A stretch of DNA of 64,000 bases from Amorphochlora amoebiformis (lineage: Eukaryota > Cercozoa > Chlorarachniophyceae): contig BAAHQB010000216.1 of NCBI GenBank assembly GCA_054601695.1, positions 124,001 through 188,000 on the forward strand, in the 5' to 3' direction. The notes beneath the pieces were generated by a model, which saw only the letters and a program-made list of their open reading frames with translations, did no database searches and was not told where the DNA came from. How positions within the stretch are numbered: position 1 is the first letter of the stretch; each line of letters opens with the position of its first letter. Positions 50,726 through 64,000 of the stretch are shown here, piece after piece. The translations under genes and the position numbers were made by a program.

Positions 50726-50942
50726 CATACATATACATAATACATACACATACATATGTACATACATATACAATATCATACATACACACACAAACACAAA
50801 CACAAACCTCATCCTCAAAGCTCTCAAAACTCTCTCCCCCCTCCCCCCCCCTCAACCTAACCAAGCTACGTAGCCGTCTACGTCGACTTCTCGACCTCCG
50901 AAACCGTCTCCGCGGACGACGTGTCTGACCACGCAACCGCAT
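40175..50942 (-). CDS. PDZ-domain protein with Arg-rich and acidic-repeat N-terminal parts
   Basis: Minus-strand exons with consistent phases: 50808-50942, 50129-50149, 48501-48553, 47810-48031, 47578-47643, 47450-47495, 47317-47352, 46745-46787, 45809-45857, 45020-45083, 44381-44417, 43471-43513, 43304-43330, 42743-42795, 42085-42149, 41107-41165, 40598-40650, 40175-40253. The first exon is Arg/Ser-rich, then [11 protein letters not shown]. The PDZ domain reads [42 protein letters not shown], carrying the PLGF carboxylate-binding loop and the AGL-x-x-G-x-x-L-I-x-V-N signature; such domains bind protein C-termini. Later exons give RYTYEFFP and [21 protein letters not shown], which weakly resembles an F-box (LPDDVLL..L...D...L). 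Start at 50942 is only the first in-frame ATG; the frame is open further upstream. The frame beyond 40175 is unresolved. Confidence 0.75.
42164..42433. repeat. Purine tract serving as intron polypyrimidine region
   Basis: GAGAAA-type repeats on plus form a long CT tract on the sense strand, free of AG for over 100 nt up to the acceptor GGAAG of the 42085-42149 exon. Confidence 0.85.
42434..42640. repeat. ~60-bp tandem repeat, four copies
   Basis: Units contain GAAATATGTCAGGAGAGCAT, CGAATTCAAGAATAGACAAG and a GA tail, and lie within the same intron. Confidence 0.9.
44210..45016 (+). repeat. CCCTAA on plus inside a minus-strand gene
   Basis: Blocks 44210-44375 and 44745-45016 run CCCTAA on plus, so TTAGGG on the sense strand. 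The intron between exons 45020-45083 and 44381-44417 begins GTTAGGGTTAGGG. The strand switches back at 45090. Confidence 0.85.
45090..45806 (+). repeat. TTAGGG block with dispersed element
   Basis: Variant-rich TTAGGG array with one dispersed ~50 bp element copy at 45673-45725 and GCCGTAAGGTTNAAAAA-like islands. No phase-compatible exon found inside. Confidence 0.8.
45673..45725 (+). repeat. Dispersed ~50 bp element, copy 4
   Basis: GGATCAGATTATTCAGCACG then AGGACCATTGACTCCTCCGC, in the same orientation relative to TTAGGG as the others. Confidence 0.93.
45893..45950 (-). repeat. 5'-part copy of the 45809-45857 exon
   Basis: Near-exact copy of the ACAG acceptor and first ~45 nt of the exon, just upstream in transcription. 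It breaks into TA repeat before the donor. Confidence 0.92.
46858..47760 (+). repeat. TTAGGG introns around PDZ exons
   Basis: TTAGGG blocks separate the PDZ exons 47578-47643, 47450-47495, 47317-47352 and 46745-46787. On the sense strand donors include GTAACACTAACC and acceptors CCCTAG, CTTAG and CGTAG. Confidence 0.85.
47810..48031 (-). repeat. Coding minisatellite, ~30-bp units (acidic 10-residue repeats)
   Basis: The exon consists largely of units encoding P-E-I-x-G-D-S/F-x-x-[42 protein letters not shown]. The exon is 222 nt with phases that fit both neighbours, so this repeat is translated, unlike the other minisatellites here. Confidence 0.85.
49546..50128 (+). repeat. TTAGGG array with a TTCAGCTTAAAGTGGGG island every ~100-120 bp
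   Basis: The island GGTTCAGCTTAAAGTGGGG recurs near 49690, 49805, 49855, 49930 and 50053, a higher-order repeat. The array abuts the short exon 50129-50149. Confidence 0.85.
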
Positions 50943-51181
50943 ACGTGGTCGCGTAAGGCTACGTCGCCGTCCACGTGACCTGCTATATCGACGTGTCTGG
51001 CTACGTAGCCGTCTACGTGGACGGGGGGACGCGGATTGTCGTCGGGGGAGGGGAAGGGGGGTAGGCAAGGAGGGGGGGGGGGGTAGGAGGGGGGGGGGGG
51101 GGAGACAGATGAAGTTTGGGTCCGTCGAGAGAGGACGAGAGGTTTTGGCGGAGAAATTGGAGAGGAGAGAGAGGGGTAAGG

Positions 51182-51204
<23 letters not shown>
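50817..51204. other. GC-rich island with homopolymer G and CGT-rich repeats
   Basis: Strongly GC-rich against a TA background. Contains G runs of 12-13 and imperfect repeats of TACGTAGCCGTCTACGTNGAC. The minus strand reads as Arg/Ser- and Pro-rich protein continuous with 50808-50942. It could be exon, promoter CpG-rich patch, or both. Confidence 0.6.
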
Positions 51205-52685
<1,481 letters not shown>

Positions 52686-52688
52686 CTT

Positions 52689-52832
52689 AGGGTTAGGGTT
52701 AGGGTTAGAGTTAAGGTTAGGGTTAGGACTAGTGTTAGGGTTAGGGTAGGGTTAGGGTTAGGGTTAGGGTTAGGGTTAGGGTTAGGGTTAGGGTTAGGGT
52801 TAGGGTTAGGGTTAGGGTTAGGGTTAGGGTAA
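52689..52832 (+). repeat. TTAGGG block upstream of first seen GNAT exon
   Basis: Nearly pure TTAGGG. The minus-strand acceptor CCCTAAG at its edge serves exon 52621-52685. Confidence 0.9.
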
Positions 52833-52891
52833 GGAGGAGATTTGAAATCATGGTTATACGTAAATTACGAGCTCATATATATAAATAGACG

Positions 52892-52991
<100 letters not shown>

Positions 52992-53035
52992 CGTGTGTGT
53001 GTGTGTGTATACATTTATATGTTTATACATATATA

Positions 53036-53075
<40 letters not shown>

Positions 53076-53144
53076 TACATACTTTATATATATATATATA
53101 TATACATCTGTATATATACAAAAAATGTATAGTGTAAAAATGTA

Positions 53145-53179
<35 letters not shown>

Positions 53180-53201
53180 ATATATTCATACATACATATA
53201 C

Positions 53202-53249
<48 letters not shown>

Positions 53250-53326
53250 CATATATATATATATATGTATATTATATGTTTATATGCAAATATTCGAATT
53301 GTATATCTACATATAAATATATATTA

Positions 53327-53360
<34 letters not shown>

Positions 53361-53419
53361 ATATATTAGGATTATGGGAAGGATAAGGGTTCAGGTTAGG
53401 GTTAAAATAACATACACAC

Positions 53420-60676
<7,257 letters not shown>

Positions 60677-60730
60677 TTATCCAAGAGTCTCAGGCAACAC
60701 AGGCAACGGACCTAAATACGTATATTATAT

Positions 60731-60766
<36 letters not shown>

Positions 60767-60866
60767 GTATGTATATATATATATATATACAATATTTATG
60801 TCAATATACATGTGTTATATATATATAGGCAACATCTAAGTTCGTATATTACATGCAAATATATAT

Positions 60867-60926
<60 letters not shown>

Positions 60927-61088
60927 TTGAATGTATACACATATAGTATTTATGTATATGTACATGTTTTATCTATATATATATAAATATATATATATAT
61001 ATACATATATACATATAATATACTTTGAGAGGTTTGAGAAGATTGATTCTCGAGCTCTTCAATAAACTTTTGTAGGTTTAGCAGTCTG

Positions 61089-61151
<63 letters not shown>

Positions 61152-61196
61152 TGGAGTAATGTATACATAGATGCATAAGTATAATTATATATATAT

Positions 61197-61227
<31 letters not shown>

Positions 61228-61592
61228 GTATTATATTTACATATCGATATATATATATATATATACATATAAATATATATAAATATACTACATGTATAAG
61301 AATATATTGTTCAGACTGCTAAACCTACAAAGGTTTATTCAAGAGCTAATACATATAAGAGATGGAGAAATGTATACATAGATACATATATATAATATAT
61401 ATATATATATATGTATTATACGTATATATATATATAAATATATGTATATGTATATATGTATATATATATATAAATATATTTATATATATATATATATATA
61501 CATGCATTCGTATGTATATATATATATAATATATATATATATTCATATATGTATATATGGTCCATTCTATATTACGTAACATATACATACAT

Positions 61593-61630
<38 letters not shown>

Positions 61631-61707
61631 TTATATATATATATATATAGGTATTAACTCTGGCACCTATCGTCATATGAGGGCCAGTCCGGGTCCTTCT
61701 CTTCGTC

Positions 61708-61760
<53 letters not shown>

Positions 61761-61821
61761 ATGTATGTGTGTATATGTATATATATGTATGTATATGTAT
61801 AATATATATATATACATATAA

Positions 61822-61860
<39 letters not shown>

Positions 61861-61861
61861 A

Positions 61862-61904
<43 letters not shown>

Positions 61905-61931
61905 GTCATTCTTTTCGCCACCCTACACATA

Positions 61932-61994
<63 letters not shown>

Positions 61995-62003
61995 ATATGC
62001 ATT

Positions 62004-62053
<50 letters not shown>

Positions 62054-62177
62054 CAAATGCATATACATAAATGTATATATATATATATATACGCATATAC
62101 ATATACTCATAGATTCATATATATACATATATACATATACATATATATATATATATACATATAATACATACATACTT

Positions 62178-62219
<42 letters not shown>

Positions 62220-62721
62220 CTTGTACCCCCATTCGAGAAATGCTCTCCTATTAGGGTTCAAATAAATCTTAGGCTTAGGCTTAGGCTTAGGGTTAGGGTT
62301 AGGGTTAGGGTTAGGGTTAGGGTTACAGTATGCTTAGGTTTAGGCTGAGGCTTAGGCTCAGGTTAGGCTTAGGGTTAGGCTTGGTGTTAGGATTATGCTT
62401 AGGGTTAGGCTTGGGGTTGGGATTAAGGTTAGAATTAAGCTAGGTTTAGGGTTAGGATTAGGGTTACGGTTGGGTTTAGGGTTAGGATTAGGTTTGGAAT
62501 TAGGCTTAGACTTAGGGTTAGGGTTAGGGTTAGGGTTAGGGTTACTGCTTGGTTAGCTAAGTTGTCCCATTGCATTGTGTCCCTTACACTTTTCCAACGC
62601 ATATAGGCTGGGTTGTAGGAATGAATGTATATATATATATATATGTGTGTATATATATATATATACATATATATATGTATATATATATATATATATATAT
62701 CAATAAAAAAAAATGTATATG

Positions 62722-62764
<43 letters not shown>

Positions 62765-62929
62765 CATACATATATATATATATATAAATACTATACATAT
62801 TTTACATATAATATATATATATATATATATTATATATTTATATATATGTATATACATATATATATATATATACCCTTTCGAATAGCCTCAGTCCCTGCAG
62901 GGTTAGGATAAACGCTTTCTCCTAGTATA

Positions 62930-62975
<46 letters not shown>

Positions 62976-62985
62976 TATATATTTA

Positions 62986-63026
<41 letters not shown>

Positions 63027-64000
63027 CAATATATATTATATACATATATATATATATATATATATGTATATATCATACATACATACTGTATGTACGTATA
63101 CATATAAACCTAACCCCTAACCCTAACCCTAATCCTAATCCTAACCCTAACCCTAACCCTAACCCTAGACCTAACCCTAACCCCCTGTCTTTGTCGGATT
63201 CTCCCTGATGCAATCCCTGATCTAACCCTAACCCTAACCCTACACTTAACCTAAACCTAACCCTAACCCTAACCCTAACCCTAACCCTAACCCTAACCCT
63301 AACCCTAATCATAACCCTCTCTGGTAGTTGGCGGATTCTCCCTAATATACTCTCTTACATGCCCTAATCCTAACCCTAACCCTAACCCTACCCCTAACAC
63401 TAACCCTAACCCTAACCCTAATCATAACCCTCTCTGGTAGTTGGCGGATTCTCCCTAAAATACTCTCTTACATGCCCTAATCCTAACCCTAACCCTAACC
63501 CTACCCCTAACACTAACCCTAACCCTAACCCTAACCCTAATCCTAACCCTCTCTGGTTGTTGGCGGATTCTCCCTAATATAATCCCTTACATGCCCTAAT
63601 CCTAACCCTAACCCTAACCCTACCCCTAACACTAACCTAACCCTAACCCTACCCCTACCCCTAATCCTAACCCTCTCTGGTCGTTGGCGGACTCTCCCTA
63701 ACATAATCCCTTACCTGCCCTACCCTAACCCTAACTCATAACCCTAAACCTAATCCTAACCCTAGCCCTAACCCTAACCCTCACCCTAATAGTTGACCTT
63801 CTCTGGTCTTTGGCGGATTTTCCCTAATATAATCCCTCACACTCTGACCCTCTCCGATTGCTGCCGCCTAGGGTTAGGGTTGGGTTAGGATTAGGGTTAG
63901 GGTTAGGGTTAGGGTTGAGGTTAGGTTAGGATATACATATACATATTTATGTATTTGTACATATTTATCTATCTATATATAATACATTGATACTATATAT
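60677..64000 (-). CDS. Unrecognised spliced gene, 5' end beyond right edge
   Basis: Minus-strand exons in phase: 63182-63204, 62874-62921, 62546-62607, 62218-62247, 61667-61710, 61024-61085, 60677-60711 (TAA). They read [96 protein letters not shown]. The middle is charged and helical, the end a short amphipathic helix with a Ser/Pro tail. I do not recognise the family. An upstream island at ~63850-63870 may be a further exon. Six junctions all keep frame, so the chain is well supported even without homology. Confidence 0.75.
61024..61352. repeat. Exon and inverted copy
   Basis: The exon 61024-61085 (minus) has an inverted copy on the plus strand at 61308-61352 starting TTGTTCAGACTGCTAAACC, keeping its TTCAG acceptor. 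Nearby, AGATGGAG..ATGTATACATAGAT is duplicated in direct orientation (61149, 61362). Confidence 0.85.
61905..61925 (-). repeat. 5'-part copy of the 61667-61710 exon
   Basis: Minus strand TGTAG-GGTGGCGAAAAGAATGAC copies the acceptor and first ~18 nt of the exon, upstream in transcription. Confidence 0.75.
62280..62545 (+). repeat. TTAGGC/TTAGGG variant array
   Basis: Unusual for the window: many TTAGGC, TTAGGA and TTGGGG units among TTAGGG. Lies in the intron between 62546-62607 and 62218-62247. Confidence 0.85.
63205..63870 (-). repeat. ~120 bp array of exon copies in CCCTAA context
   Basis: The island TTGGCGGATTCTCCCTAA with CTCTCTGGTNGTTGGCGG recurs at about 63325, 63445, 63565, 63685 and 63810, separated by CCCTAA blocks. 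On the minus strand each is ATTAG-GGAGAATCCGCC, a copy of the 63182-63204 exon with its acceptor, upstream of the best phase-matching copy. Here the duplication unit is telomeric rather than TA. Confidence 0.85.

Overview
The window is eukaryotic nuclear DNA. Most of it is (TA)n microsatellite and telomere-type TTAGGG/CCCTAA repeat, and almost every long open frame is a repeat artefact (Ile-Tyr, Pro-Asn, Thr-Leu or Ser-Leu runs). Real genes are present but cut into exons of about 10-220 nt. They become visible only when short non-repeat islands are read between GT and AG sites with matching intron phase. Very dense GT-AG introns, a tRNA-Arg with a T-run terminator, a mitochondrial presequence and a UVRAG-type autophagy gene fit an intron-dense eukaryote with a TTAGGG-type telomere motif. 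I cannot name the lineage.

Layout. 1-13314 (-): UVRAG/Vps38-like gene, 23 exons seen, 3' end beyond the left edge. 13315-14277: divergent intergenic island, nearly free of TA repeats, with tRNA-Arg(CCG). 14278-26061 (+): complete mitochondrial aspartate aminotransferase, 22 exons, 1284 nt = 427 codons plus stop, spread over 11.8 kb. 26062-27699: non-repeat CTAG-rich spacer between convergent 3' ends. 27700-38104 (-): phase-consistent 20-exon chain of unknown function ending in TAA. 40175-50942 (-): chain with a basic Arg-rich segment, acidic 10-residue repeats, a PDZ domain and a possible F-box-like helix. 51182-52685 (-): GNAT-type acetyltransferase exons whose frame stays open into the Arg-rich segment, so this and the PDZ chain may be one gene. 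53420-58242 (-): gene resembling the DUF3605 family. 60677-64000 (-): 3' part of an unrecognised gene running off the right edge.

Two patterns explain the odd architecture. First, introns are built from (TA)n and from telomeric repeats, usually with CCCTAA on the sense strand. That orientation carries CTAAC branch-point-like motifs and lies one or two changes from GTAACCC donors and CCCTAG or CCTAACAG acceptors. Second, introns hold partial copies of the neighbouring exon. Copies of an exon's 5' part with its acceptor lie upstream of the intact exon. Copies of its 3' part with its donor lie downstream. This is what tandem duplication across an exon-intron boundary would leave behind, and the rule recurs in every gene here.
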